Assembly (NCBI GenBank): GCA_002378665.1
Contig: DFSO01000035.1
Span: 1 to 18,663 of the forward strand
Direction: 5' to 3'
Origin: Loktanella sp. UBA3435
Lineage (GTDB): Bacteria; Pseudomonadota; Alphaproteobacteria; Rhodobacterales; Rhodobacteraceae
Length of the DNA: 18,663 nucleotides
In this document: one piece after another, positions 7,794-14,618 of the stretch
Position numbering within the stretch: the first letter of the stretch is position 1
Layout of the letters: each line of letters begins with the position of its first letter
The notes under the pieces: generated by a model
Database searches by the model: none
What the model was told of the DNA's origin: nothing
The model's input: the letters and a program-made list of their open reading frames with translations, nothing else
Position numbers and translations under genes: made by a program

Positions 7794-9011
7794 TCACAAC
7801 ACCTGATCTAGTGCGGCGATTAATTTATCAACCTCGGCCTTCTCGGTATAATGCGTGAAACTGACCCGCAGCACACCTTTATCCAGATCAACGCCCATTG
7901 CACCCAACGCACGGCCTGCGTAGAAATCACCGCCCCCCGCCATGACACCGAGCGGGGCCAATTGCGCGGCGACATCTTCAGCATGCGATTGCAACGCCAT
8001 CGCGACTGTCGGTGCACGCTTGGTTGCATCATTCGGCCCGATCAAACGCACAGAATTTTTCGCACAGACATAGTCAAGCAACGGCTGCAACAACGCGACC
8101 TCATGGTCCCGCATCAAATCATGAGAAAACCGCGCGGCAGCTGCACCTTTACCACCACCATGATGGGCCGAGAACGCCTCCATATAATCGGCCATCCCCG
8201 CCGACGCCGCGACCTGCGCATGGTCAGGCCCCGCAGGCGTAAACCGCTTATAAAGCGTGTCCCCGTTGAAGTGGTGCCCCTGATTGGGCAAATCAAAACC
8301 AAAGTCCTCGCGGATCACCATAATCCCTTGGTGCGGGCCATAAGTCTTGTAAGCACTGAACAAATAGATGTCGCAACCAATCGCGCCCACGTCAGGAAAC
8401 CCGTGCGGCGCATAGCTGACGCCGTCCACACATACCCGCGCACCGGCAGTTTGGGCCATAGCGGTGATCTCGACCAAATCGTTCAAGGCCCCGACGACGT
8501 TCGAACAATGCGGGAAACAGACCAGACGTACCTTGTCGTCCAGCAGGTTCTCCAAATCAGCAACGTCGAGCAGACCCGTCTCGGGATCAATCTGCCACTC
8601 GCGGACTTCAATCCCCGCATCCGCCAATCGGCGCCAAGGACCAGAATTCGCCTCGTGGTCCTGATTGGTCACAACAATCGCTTCGCCCGGTTTCAACCAC
8701 TGGCGCACGGCTTGCGATAAAACATAGGTATTCTGCGTGGTGCTCGGTCCGAACGACAACTCATGGGTCTTGGCCCCCAACATTGCCGCCAAACGCCTGC
8801 GCGCCTCATCCATTTCGTCGCCCGCCAACCGCGAGGCTTCATAGGGCGCGTAAGGCTGAACCTTGCGCTCCGTATAATAGCGGTACAATCGGTCCACGAC
8901 CTGTTTGCAGGTATAAGACCCACCTGCGTTTTCAAAGAATGCTTGGCCTTGCAAGGAAGGCTGCTCGAAAGCGGGAAACTGGGCCCGTACCCATGCAATA
9001 TCCATATTCAT
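7794..9011 (-). CDS. Cysteine desulfurase-like class V aminotransferase (SufS-like subfamily)
   Basis: A 405-residue PLP enzyme of fold type I. The PLP lysine is Lys222 in SAYKTYGPH, preceded by the conserved DGVSYAPH aspartate/histidine region. FENAGGSY near the N terminus and FGPSTTQN are further family marks. It matches the cysteine desulfurase-like group sometimes called am_tr_V_VC1184, not housekeeping IscS or SufS: no suf or isc genes are near. The substrate is unknown; C-S lyase activity on cysteine or a relative is plausible. The open frame extends 47 codons upstream, but that part lacks family similarity. ATGs at 9014, 9011 and 9005 all have weak ribosome sites, so the exact start is uncertain. 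It is divergent from the BCCT transporter. Confidence 0.85.
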   Translation of the reverse strand: MNMDIAWVRAQFPAFEQPSLQGQAFFENAGGSYTCKQVVDRLYRYYTERKVQPYAPYEASRLAGDEMDEARRRLAAMLGAKTHELSFGPSTTQNTYVLSQAVRQWLKPGEAIVVTNQDHEANSGPWRRLADAGIEVREWQIDPETGLLDVADLENLLDDKVRLVCFPHCSNVVGALNDLVEITAMAQTAGARVCVDGVSYAPHGFPDVGAIGCDIYLFSAYKTYGPHQGIMVIREDFGFDLPNQGHHFNGDTLYKRFTPAGPDHAQVAASAGMADYMEAFSAHHGGGKGAAAARFSHDLMRDHEVALLQPLLDYVCAKNSVRLIGPNDATKRAPTVAMALQSHAEDVAAQLAPLGVMAGGGDFYAGRALGAMGVDLDKGVLRVSFTHYTEKAEVDKLIAALDQVL

Positions 9012-9278
9012 CATGCCATCAAATGCCAAAACCACCGCTGGCGCAAGCATTGGATGATCCGAATGGTGTCGGGGCCAGACAACGCGCAAAACCGCGCTCT
9101 TGGTCCTCCTAAATGTCGCGACCAGCCCCTCTGTTGTCGCATCAAAAAACACGTTTGTCGCAATTCTGCTATCCTCTCGGACGTGGGATATTTAGGAGCG
9201 GCTCACTACGGTACTCTTCTAACCAACAACAAACGACAAATAACCAACGACAAAAAACGACAAAAAGGGAACGGGACT
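9012..9278. promoter_or_regulatory. Divergent intergenic region between SufS-like gene and BCCT transporter
   Basis: About 267 bases must hold promoters for both divergent genes. I could not point to a convincing -35/-10 pair on either strand. The clearest structure is the C/A-rich segment before the transporter, listed separately. The left half may still be coding if the SufS-like gene uses an earlier start. Confidence 0.5.
9220..9268 (+). repeat. C/A-rich leader with three ACGACAAA repeats
   Basis: The 49 bases just before the transporter's ribosome site consist almost wholly of A and C. ACGACAAA occurs at 9233, 9247 and 9257, and AACCAAC at 9221 and 9242. The stretch would be unstructured in RNA. 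It could keep the ribosome site open, bind ribosomal protein S1 or Hfq, or pair with a small RNA; these roles are inference. Confidence 0.7.
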
Positions 9279-11090
9279 ATGAAAATCAAAGCTCCATTTA
9301 CGGAGATTGATATCAATACGCAGGACGCAGGCTTTTACAAAGACAACAGTCTTCCTATTGCGTTGATATCAAAAGCCATCATCGTGGGACTTGTGCTTTG
9401 GGCACTGGTGTTCCCAGCAAACGCAAACTCGACACTGGGCAGCTGGAATTGGGCACTTCTTGCGAAGTTCAACAGCTTCTACATCGTCATCGTTGGCTTT
9501 TTTGCCTTCTTCTTGCTTGTGATCGCACTTTTGCCAAAAACTGGCGCACGTGTCATGGGCAAGCCAGGCGTGAAACCGGAATTCTCAACCTTCTCGTGGT
9601 TCTCCATGATGTTCGGTGCAGGTCTGGGTGTAGGCCTGATGGTCTTTGCGACAGCCGAACCTGTTGGTCTTTGGGGCTCTAACCCTGAGGTGCTTTCTGG
9701 TGCAGTCGCAGCAGGCTCTGCTGAAGCCGTGCAATCTGCGTTCCGTTACACATTCTTGCACTACGGCTTCCATGCTTGGGCAATCTACGTGGTGACTGGC
9801 CTGAGCCTCGCTTACTACGCCTATACACGCGACATGCCGCTGACGATCCGTTCTGCGCTGACACCATTGTTTGGCCGTCACATCAACGGACCACTTGGTC
9901 ATGTCGTTGACGTACTTGGTGTTGTGGCTACGATCTTGGGCGTATCGGTCACAATCGGCTTTGGTGTATCTCAGTTCATCGACGGTCTTTATGCCATCAC
10001 AGGCATGGAGTGGATGATGGACATGGACGGCGACGTTCCAGCTCCAAACAAGGTGGGCCTTGTTGCTGGCTTGATCATGATCATGGCCTTGTCGATCATC
10101 TCGGCCGTGTCTGGTGTCGGTCGTGGTGTTAAGTACCTGTCAAACCTCAACCTCGTGTTGTCGCTTGTGTTGCTTGGAACTTTCGTGGTCTTCGGCTCAT
10201 TCACCTTCGCACTCAGCACTTATGGCTCCGCGTTTGTGGATTACATCTTGCACTTCACACAGCTGAGCTTTGGTCCTTGGGGCACACAGTCCGCTGCTGA
10301 ATTTGCAGCCGCGCTACCAGAGGTCGCAAAACCATTGGCCGCTGATCTTTCCGCCGCACAAGGCGCATGGGGCAGCTACGATGGATTTGTTGGTGGCCTG
10401 ACGGGTGCTGCGGCGGAACTCGACGAAGATACGCTCAAGGCAGTCTACGCTGCAGGTGAGCAAGGTCGTCAATTCGGTTGGCAGGCTGGCTGGACAACGT
10501 TCTACTGGGCTTGGTGGATCGCGTTCTCGCCATTCGTTGGTCTGTTCTTGGCACGTATTTCCAAGGGCCGTACGGTGCGTGAATTCATCATCGGTTGCGT
10601 ATTTGCACCCGCAATGGTGTGTTTCGCATGGATGGCGATCTTGGGCGGGACTGCCATTGATCTGGAGCTTTCTGGTGTTGCTGACGGTGCCATCCGTGGT
10701 GCGTCACAAACCTCCATGCTCTTTGCAACGTTGCAGCAGATCATCTCTGGTGGCCTTCTGACGGGCATCACAATCATGAGCGTAGTTCTTATCATGACAT
10801 TCCTCGTCACATCTGCTGACTCTGGTATTCTGGTGTTGAACACAATCATGTCTGGTGGTGAAGAAGATACCAGCGTGAAACACCGCATTATTTGGGGCAT
10901 CATCCTGACTGCTGTGATTGGTGCGCTGATCATTGCTGCAGGCGAGAACAACCCGATGGACGCATTGAAAAGTGCAATGATCATCGGCGCGTTGCCATTC
11001 ACTGCGGTGATGGGTCTGATGTGTGCCGCGCTGATCAAAGCGATGTACCGCGATGGTCTGCGTGAAAAGCACGGCGTCGCGGACGAATAA
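9279..11090 (+). CDS. BCCT family transporter (glycine betaine/DMSP/choline type)
   Basis: A 603-residue secondary transporter with about 12 membrane helices, importing a trimethylammonium or dimethylsulfonium compound with sodium ions or protons. The glycine-rich FGAGLGVGL stretch (about residues 109-117) and following EP are the helix motif of the family. The tryptophan-rich box (WTTFYWAWWIAFSPFVG, about 405-421) with ARISKGRTVREF after it is the BCCT signature. An insert of about 60 residues near 350-400 is longer than in BetP-like members. The open frame runs on 172 codons upstream, but that lies opposite the SufS-like gene. The ATG at 9279 has AAGGGA upstream and the protein starts properly there. 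Given dmdA and acuI nearby, DMSP or glycine betaine is the best substrate guess. Arg codons are often CGT and Leu TTG/CTT, unlike its neighbours, suggesting high expression or a different origin. Confidence 0.93.
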   Translation: MKIKAPFTEIDINTQDAGFYKDNSLPIALISKAIIVGLVLWALVFPANANSTLGSWNWALLAKFNSFYIVIVGFFAFFLLVIALLPKTGARVMGKPGVKPEFSTFSWFSMMFGAGLGVGLMVFATAEPVGLWGSNPEVLSGAVAAGSAEAVQSAFRYTFLHYGFHAWAIYVVTGLSLAYYAYTRDMPLTIRSALTPLFGRHINGPLGHVVDVLGVVATILGVSVTIGFGVSQFIDGLYAITGMEWMMDMDGDVPAPNKVGLVAGLIMIMALSIISAVSGVGRGVKYLSNLNLVLSLVLLGTFVVFGSFTFALSTYGSAFVDYILHFTQLSFGPWGTQSAAEFAAALPEVAKPLAADLSAAQGAWGSYDGFVGGLTGAAAELDEDTLKAVYAAGEQGRQFGWQAGWTTFYWAWWIAFSPFVGLFLARISKGRTVREFIIGCVFAPAMVCFAWMAILGGTAIDLELSGVADGAIRGASQTSMLFATLQQIISGGLLTGITIMSVVLIMTFLVTSADSGILVLNTIMSGGEEDTSVKHRIIWGIILTAVIGALIIAAGENNPMDALKSAMIIGALPFTAVMGLMCAALIKAMYRDGLREKHGVADE

Positions 11091-11109
11091 GTCGCGTACC
11101 AGAAAACGA

Positions 11110-11145
11110 AAAAGCGCCGCAGTTTTCTGCGGCGCTTTTATTTTG
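11110..11145 (+). terminator. Rho-independent terminator of the BCCT gene (possibly bidirectional)
   Basis: Bases 11110-11122 (AAAAGCGCCGCAG) pair perfectly with 11127-11139 (CTGCGGCGCTTTT) across a TTTT loop, and T-rich sequence follows. The A-run on the other side means it could also stop minus-strand transcription arriving from the islet. Confidence 0.93.
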
Positions 11146-11162
11146 TCAAAAGCTCCGTGTGC

Positions 11163-11237
11163 TCAAGCGTTCACGTCCGCAACAACACGGCCCTCAACCT
11201 GACATATGGGAATATCGCGGCCAAGCGTTTGCAAATC
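11163..11237 (-). pseudogene. Decayed duplicate of the acuI 3' end (24 codons plus stop)
   Basis: Read on the minus strand, this gives DLQTLGRDIPICQVEGRVV then ADVNA and stop. It aligns without gaps to the last 24 residues of the intact AcuI (DLPSLGRDILKGQVKGRVV, VDVNA), with 17 of 24 identical. With two extra bases after the stop (11161-11237 against 11956-12032), 60 of 77 nucleotides agree. Similarity ends sharply on both sides. It has no start codon and lies in frame straight after the stop of the small secreted-protein gene, so it is a gene fragment. It looks like the old 3' end of acuI pushed away by an insertion. Confidence 0.85.
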
Positions 11238-11240
11238 TCG

Positions 11241-11714
11241 TCATCTACCATAGCTCCAGTCCAAATAATGATTGATCCGTGAAATATACTCGGGTGGCGT
11301 GCAAGGTTCGAGCGTCCTCCAACCGCAACGAAACGCCATATTATTCTCGAAAAGGACCCGTGACACGCTTCCTTGCCGTACTGGATATCCATACATAAAA
11401 TAGCACGAAACTGGCTCCACAATCGTCGGAAAGTACCCCGGTAGATTTTCAAGTTTACCGTCCTGAAGTACGCAATGCACCACTTTGTCGAGCAAAATAG
11501 CGTCAACAAATCTATCGTTAAGAGCGAGGAACTGCAAAATAAATCGTTGCGGGTATCCATCAATAACAATCACACCACCGTCATTGATGCTTGTTACTTT
11601 GCCCTCTACCCGCGTGTATTGATCATCGGGGCTATCCGCAGCAGCCCCACCTATCGGCGCTAGAAAACTAAAGACCGCGAGGCATATACACGCGCAAATG
11701 CTGGTTCTAAACAA
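11241..11714 (-). CDS. Small secreted protein of unknown function, islet cargo
   Basis: A 157-residue open frame starting at TTG (GAGG ten bases upstream; an in-frame stop lies just before, so no longer start is possible). Residues 1 to about 26 form a signal peptide ending GGAAA or AAADS. The mature part begins with a strand-rich segment (VEGKVTSINDGGVIVIDG) and contains CYF, RCGW and CTPP cysteines. Strand order and the DG-x-IVIDG opening faintly recall the OB fold of staphylococcal-nuclease-like proteins, but the catalytic Arg/Glu set is not apparent, so no activity is proposed. It lies alone in the acuI islet, and its stop is followed in frame by the acuI tail fragment. The TTG start and lack of a recognised family keep confidence modest. 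Confidence 0.55.
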   Translation of the reverse strand: MFRTSICACICLAVFSFLAPIGGAAADSPDDQYTRVEGKVTSINDGGVIVIDGYPQRFILQFLALNDRFVDAILLDKVVHCVLQDGKLENLPGYFPTIVEPVSCYFMYGYPVRQGSVSRVLFENNMAFRCGWRTLEPCTPPEYISRINHYLDWSYGR

Positions 11715-11957
11715 ACTTGCGTATCCTCAAATCTAAACACCTACGGAATGAGTAGCAATTTATCCCGCAATGTTAATCGCTGAACTCAGTGCTCAAATAG
11801 ATAAATACAAATTCTAAGCCCTACCGACCATTGTGATAAAGTAGATAGGCCACAGCCCATTCTCAAACGGAACGGTACGGGTCAGCAAATGCCCATAAAA
11901 CAAAAAGGGCGCAGTCCGAAATCGCGCCCTTCATTCGTTGAATATTCTACTCAGAGC
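11715..11957. other. Islet non-coding stretch between secreted-protein gene and acuI
   Basis: About 240 bases with no supported gene on either strand. Its right part holds the acuI terminator, listed separately. The remainder is AT-rich and should contain the promoter of the secreted-protein gene, but no convincing promoter pair was found. Confidence 0.5.
11898..11931 (-). terminator. Terminator of the dmdA-acuI operon
   Basis: On the minus strand AAGGGCGC (11931-11924) pairs with GCGCCCTT (11912-11905) over an 11-base loop and is followed by TTTGTTTT. It lies 26 bases after the acuI stop and closes the five-gene operon. Confidence 0.85.
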
Positions 11958-12941
11958 TTAAGCGTTCACGTCCACGACAACACGGCCCTTGACCTGACCC
12001 TTAAGAATATCGCGGCCCAAGCTAGGCAGATCAGACAGCGTCGCAGGCACAATCATCGCCTCCAACTTATCCATCGGCAGATCTTTTGCAATCCGCTCCC
12101 ACGCACGCACACGGTTCGCATATGGTTGCATCACGCTATCAATGCCAAGCAGGTTCACGCCGCGCAGCAAAAACGGAATAACAGTCGCAGGCAAGCCCGC
12201 ACCGCCCGCCAGACCAACCGCAGAAACAGAGGCGCCATATTGCATCTGACCAAGTAGACGGGCAAGCATCTCGCCGCCAACCGCATCAACGCAACCACCC
12301 CAAGTCTCGCCTTCCAGCGGACGCTTGACGGTCTCATTGAGCTCTTCACGCGCTACAATCTGTGTCGCGCCAAGGCTGGTCAAATACTCCGCCGTCTCAG
12401 GACGCCCCGTCACCGCAGCAACCTTATGGCCCAAATTGGCCAAGATCGCCGTAGCCACCGAGCCAACACCACCAGCGGCCCCAGTCACAAGAACAGGACC
12501 ATCCTTGATCCCGTGATCTTCGAGCGCCATCACAGCCAACATCGCGGTGAAACCCGCCGTACCAACAGCCATCGCCTGACGCGTATTCAACCCAGCAGGC
12601 AGGGGCACCAACCAGTCAGCCTTCACGCGGGCCTTCTGGGAATACCCCCCCCAATAAGCCTCGCCCACACGCCAGCCCGTCAAAACAACCTTATCACCCG
12701 CCTTATAACGCGGATCATCAGACGCCTCGACGGTGCCTGCAAAATCGATGCCCGGAATATGTGGATAGTTGCGCACCAATCCACCACCCGGACCAATGCA
12801 TAGCCCGTCTTTGTAATTCACCGTCGAATACTCAACAGCCACCGTCACATCGCCAGCTGGCAACTGCTCCAATGACATCTGCTGAACGGACGCACTCGTT
12901 TTGCCCTCTTCATTCTTCTCAACAACCAAAGCATTAAACAT
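11958..12941 (-). CDS. acuI: Acryloyl-CoA reductase (AcuI, YhdH family)
   Basis: A 327-residue zinc-free medium-chain reductase of the quinone-oxidoreductase/YhdH type. It reduces toxic acryloyl-CoA to propionyl-CoA with NADPH in the cytoplasm, a step of DMSP and acrylate breakdown. Seen in the sequence: NYKDGLCIGPGGG near residue 42, HIPGIDFAGTV near 61, the nucleotide-binding loop VTGAAGGVGSVA near 151, and the C-terminal GQVKGRVVVDVNA. Length is standard. AAGGAA lies six bases before the ATG. In Roseobacters acuI is often co-transcribed with dmdA, and here it follows dmdA after 69 bases that contain a strong hairpin. A second, decayed copy of its last 24 codons lies about 800 bases downstream. 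Confidence 0.93.
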   Translation of the reverse strand: MFNALVVEKNEEGKTSASVQQMSLEQLPAGDVTVAVEYSTVNYKDGLCIGPGGGLVRNYPHIPGIDFAGTVEASDDPRYKAGDKVVLTGWRVGEAYWGGYSQKARVKADWLVPLPAGLNTRQAMAVGTAGFTAMLAVMALEDHGIKDGPVLVTGAAGGVGSVATAILANLGHKVAAVTGRPETAEYLTSLGATQIVAREELNETVKRPLEGETWGGCVDAVGGEMLARLLGQMQYGASVSAVGLAGGAGLPATVIPFLLRGVNLLGIDSVMQPYANRVRAWERIAKDLPMDKLEAMIVPATLSDLPSLGRDILKGQVKGRVVVDVNA

Positions 12942-12979
12942 CGCGTCTTCCTTCCAATTTTCTATGTCTCGTAAATACT

Positions 12980-13000
12980 CCCGCCGGAGGCTCCGACGGG
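12980..13000 (-). repeat. Palindromic hairpin between dmdA and acuI (REP-like)
   Basis: On the minus strand CCCGTCGGAG and CTCCGGCGGG can pair over all ten positions (one U-G) around a single central base, so in practice the innermost pairs form the loop. No T-run follows. GC-rich GCCTCCGGCGGG palindromes of this kind are, from memory, frequent between Roseobacter genes. In this place it could shield dmdA mRNA from 3' decay or reduce read-through into acuI. Confidence 0.75.
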
Positions 13001-13010
13001 ACTACAATCG

Positions 13011-14111
13011 CTAAATCCAGAACTTCTCGTGCACCGTTGCGGCGCGCGGCCCGTCTGGCGTTTCGACTTGCAACGGTGTGCCCTCATCCCAATGGGTCAT
13101 CTTGACCATACCAATCGCAACACCCGTATCATAGTCAGGCGAATTGGTCGCCGATGTCACCTGCCCCACACGCTTGCCGCCTGCCATCAACGGCCAAGCG
13201 CGATCACAAGGCGGCACGCCACCGTCAATCTCGATGGCTCGTATTTGCTGGGTCGGACCTTCTTTGGCCACGCGCAGAAGCGCATCACGCCCCACGCAGC
13301 CGATCGCCGTCTGGGTCGAGCAAAACTTGCCCAAGCCCGCCTCATGGGGGGTGTTATCGCGTGTCATGTCATTGCCATAAGACAGCAAACCGCCCTCAAT
13401 CCGCTCGATCAGGTTCGGACAACCCGCATGCACATCCATGCTCTTGCCCGCTTCCATCAGCGCATTCCACAGCGGCATACCATTAGCAGTGCCATCAACG
13501 TAAATCTCAAAACCGCCCTGCTTGGAATACCCGGAGCGCGCGACAGCCATGCTCACGCCTTGGAAATCAAACCAGCCATAGCGGAAGAATTTCACATTGC
13601 GCACGCCGTCGCCAAACACCGCCGCCATCAGGTCATCGGCTTTTGGTCCTTGCACGGCCAATGGGGAAATATCAGGCTCGTCCACCAGCACATCCAAGCG
13701 ATACCCGTAGGCCAAGCCTTTGACCCAATACAACAAATCACTATCGGCAATAGAGATCCACCAACGATCCTCAGCAACTTTCACCGCCACAGGGTCATTC
13801 AACATGCCGCCCGTCTCATCGACAATCGGTACATAGAAACACTGGCCCATCTGCATCTTCGACAGGTCACGCGGGGTAAGCATCTGCATCAAGCGCGCCG
13901 CATCGGGGCCGCGCAGCTCAATCTGCCGCTCACAGGCCACATCCCAAACCTGCACAGCAGATTTCAAGTGGTGGTAATCCTCAACAATCGAGCGAAACAT
14001 CGTCGGCAGCAGCATACGGTTATAGACCGTATAGGCTTTGACGCCCGCAGCTTCGACACCGTCAGAGAAAGGCGTGCGGCGAAGGCGCCGCGAAGGAGAG
14101 ATTAGAGCCAT
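13011..14111 (-). CDS. dmdA: Dimethylsulfoniopropionate demethylase
   Basis: A 366-residue member of the GcvT-like aminomethyltransferase family. DmdA moves a methyl group from DMSP to tetrahydrofolate, giving methylmercaptopropionate, the first step of the demethylation pathway. The N terminus (SRRLRRTPFSDGVEAAGVKA, then YTVYNRMLLPT) and internal segments (VWDVACERQ, GGMLNDPVAVK, ISPLAVQGPKADDLM, RSGYSKQGGFEIYV, LLSYGNDMTRDNTP) agree closely with what I remember of Ruegeria pomeroyi DmdA, and the next gene is acuI as there. GAGG lies eight bases before the ATG. Only three bases separate it from the DinB-like gene, so it has no room for its own promoter there. DmdA-like paralogues of other function exist; similarity plus context make true DmdA likely. 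The genes for later steps (dmdB, C, D) are not in the window. Confidence 0.9.
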   Translation of the reverse strand: MALISPSRRLRRTPFSDGVEAAGVKAYTVYNRMLLPTMFRSIVEDYHHLKSAVQVWDVACERQIELRGPDAARLMQMLTPRDLSKMQMGQCFYVPIVDETGGMLNDPVAVKVAEDRWWISIADSDLLYWVKGLAYGYRLDVLVDEPDISPLAVQGPKADDLMAAVFGDGVRNVKFFRYGWFDFQGVSMAVARSGYSKQGGFEIYVDGTANGMPLWNALMEAGKSMDVHAGCPNLIERIEGGLLSYGNDMTRDNTPHEAGLGKFCSTQTAIGCVGRDALLRVAKEGPTQQIRAIEIDGGVPPCDRAWPLMAGGKRVGQVTSATNSPDYDTGVAIGMVKMTHWDEGTPLQVETPDGPRAATVHEKFWI

Positions 14112-14114
14112 CTG

Positions 14115-14618
14115 TTAAGCCTCTGGCATAAAGGGTAAATCTGTATCCTGAGGTGTGATCCCCAAGCTGGTGAGCATCGCATGTATTTGCCCGCGATGAT
14201 GGGTTTGATGGTTAAACATCTGCATGACGCAAAGCGCCTTTGTTTTGGTGAAATCACGGTTCATACTGGCCGAATGCCACGACAAATCGCCAACGAGGTC
14301 AGTCGCCCGCACCTTTTCCGCCCAAAGCGTGATCCGCCCATCAATCCGAAACCGCTCCGCCGCCCACACCGCAGGCGTTGGAACCAAATTCGTGCTGTCA
14401 GGGATCGTGACCTCATAGAATTTACCGCCGTCAAAGCGGCTGATCCAAAGCGCGTCACCCCACAATAAATGGTTCAACGTGCCCCAGATCGAGCCGAAAA
14501 ACGCGCCACGATCGGCGCGTAAATCTTCTTCATCCATCGCATGAACAATGGAGATCAACCCGTTGTTTTGCCACGCATTATACGCAGCCATCTTGCGACC
14601 GAATTCAGGCGTGATCAT
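14115..14618 (-). CDS. DinB family protein (putative metal-dependent four-helix protein)
   Basis: A 167-residue protein of the DinB/YfiT fold, small four-helix bundles that bind a divalent metal through three histidines. Some relatives are thiol transferases using bacillithiol or mycothiol. The histidines are visible: His50 in TLNHLLWGD, and His137 with His140/141 in NHQTHHRGQ. Length is standard. The ATG at 14618 overlaps the stop of the DUF1326 gene (ATGA), which decides the start over an in-frame TTG seven codons upstream. It is followed after three bases by dmdA. A thiol-handling role in the DMSP pathway, which makes methanethiol, would fit but is only inference. Confidence 0.88.
   Translation of the reverse strand: MITPEFGRKMAAYNAWQNNGLISIVHAMDEEDLRADRGAFFGSIWGTLNHLLWGDALWISRFDGGKFYEVTIPDSTNLVPTPAVWAAERFRIDGRITLWAEKVRATDLVGDLSWHSASMNRDFTKTKALCVMQMFNHQTHHRGQIHAMLTSLGITPQDTDLPFMPEA

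Larger units (their letters stand above)
11161..12032. mobile_element. Putative islet integrated at the acuI 3' end (direct-repeat bounded)
   Basis: The acuI 3' end occurs twice in the same orientation: 11161-11237 (decayed) and 11956-12032 (inside the intact gene), 795 bases apart. Between them are one small secreted-protein gene and a terminator, in DNA that looks AT-richer than its flanks. Elements integrating at a gene's 3' end replace that end with their own copy and carry the old one to the far side, which gives exactly this layout. No integrase or transposase remains, so this would be a relic. A tandem duplication of acuI followed by deletion is the alternative. Confidence 0.5.

Noticed and set aside
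8763..9278. A 172-codon N-terminal extension of the BCCT open frame.
   Set aside because: It lies opposite the SufS-like gene, has no membrane-protein or family character, and the ATG at 9279 has a ribosome site and the proper protein start.
11163..11714. Readthrough or selenocysteine at the TGA between the small secreted protein and the acuI tail, giving one longer protein.
   Set aside because: The tail is clearly related to AcuI, not to the secreted protein, and no selenocysteine stem-loop was seen; the frame match has a one in three chance.
12980..13000. The dmdA-acuI hairpin as a terminator.
   Set aside because: No T-run follows on the minus strand and acuI is usually co-transcribed with dmdA.
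13029..14105. A 358-codon open frame on the plus strand opposite dmdA.
   Set aside because: It mirrors dmdA almost exactly, has an Arg/His-rich composition typical of antisense shadows of GC-rich genes, and matches no family; dmdA itself is clear.
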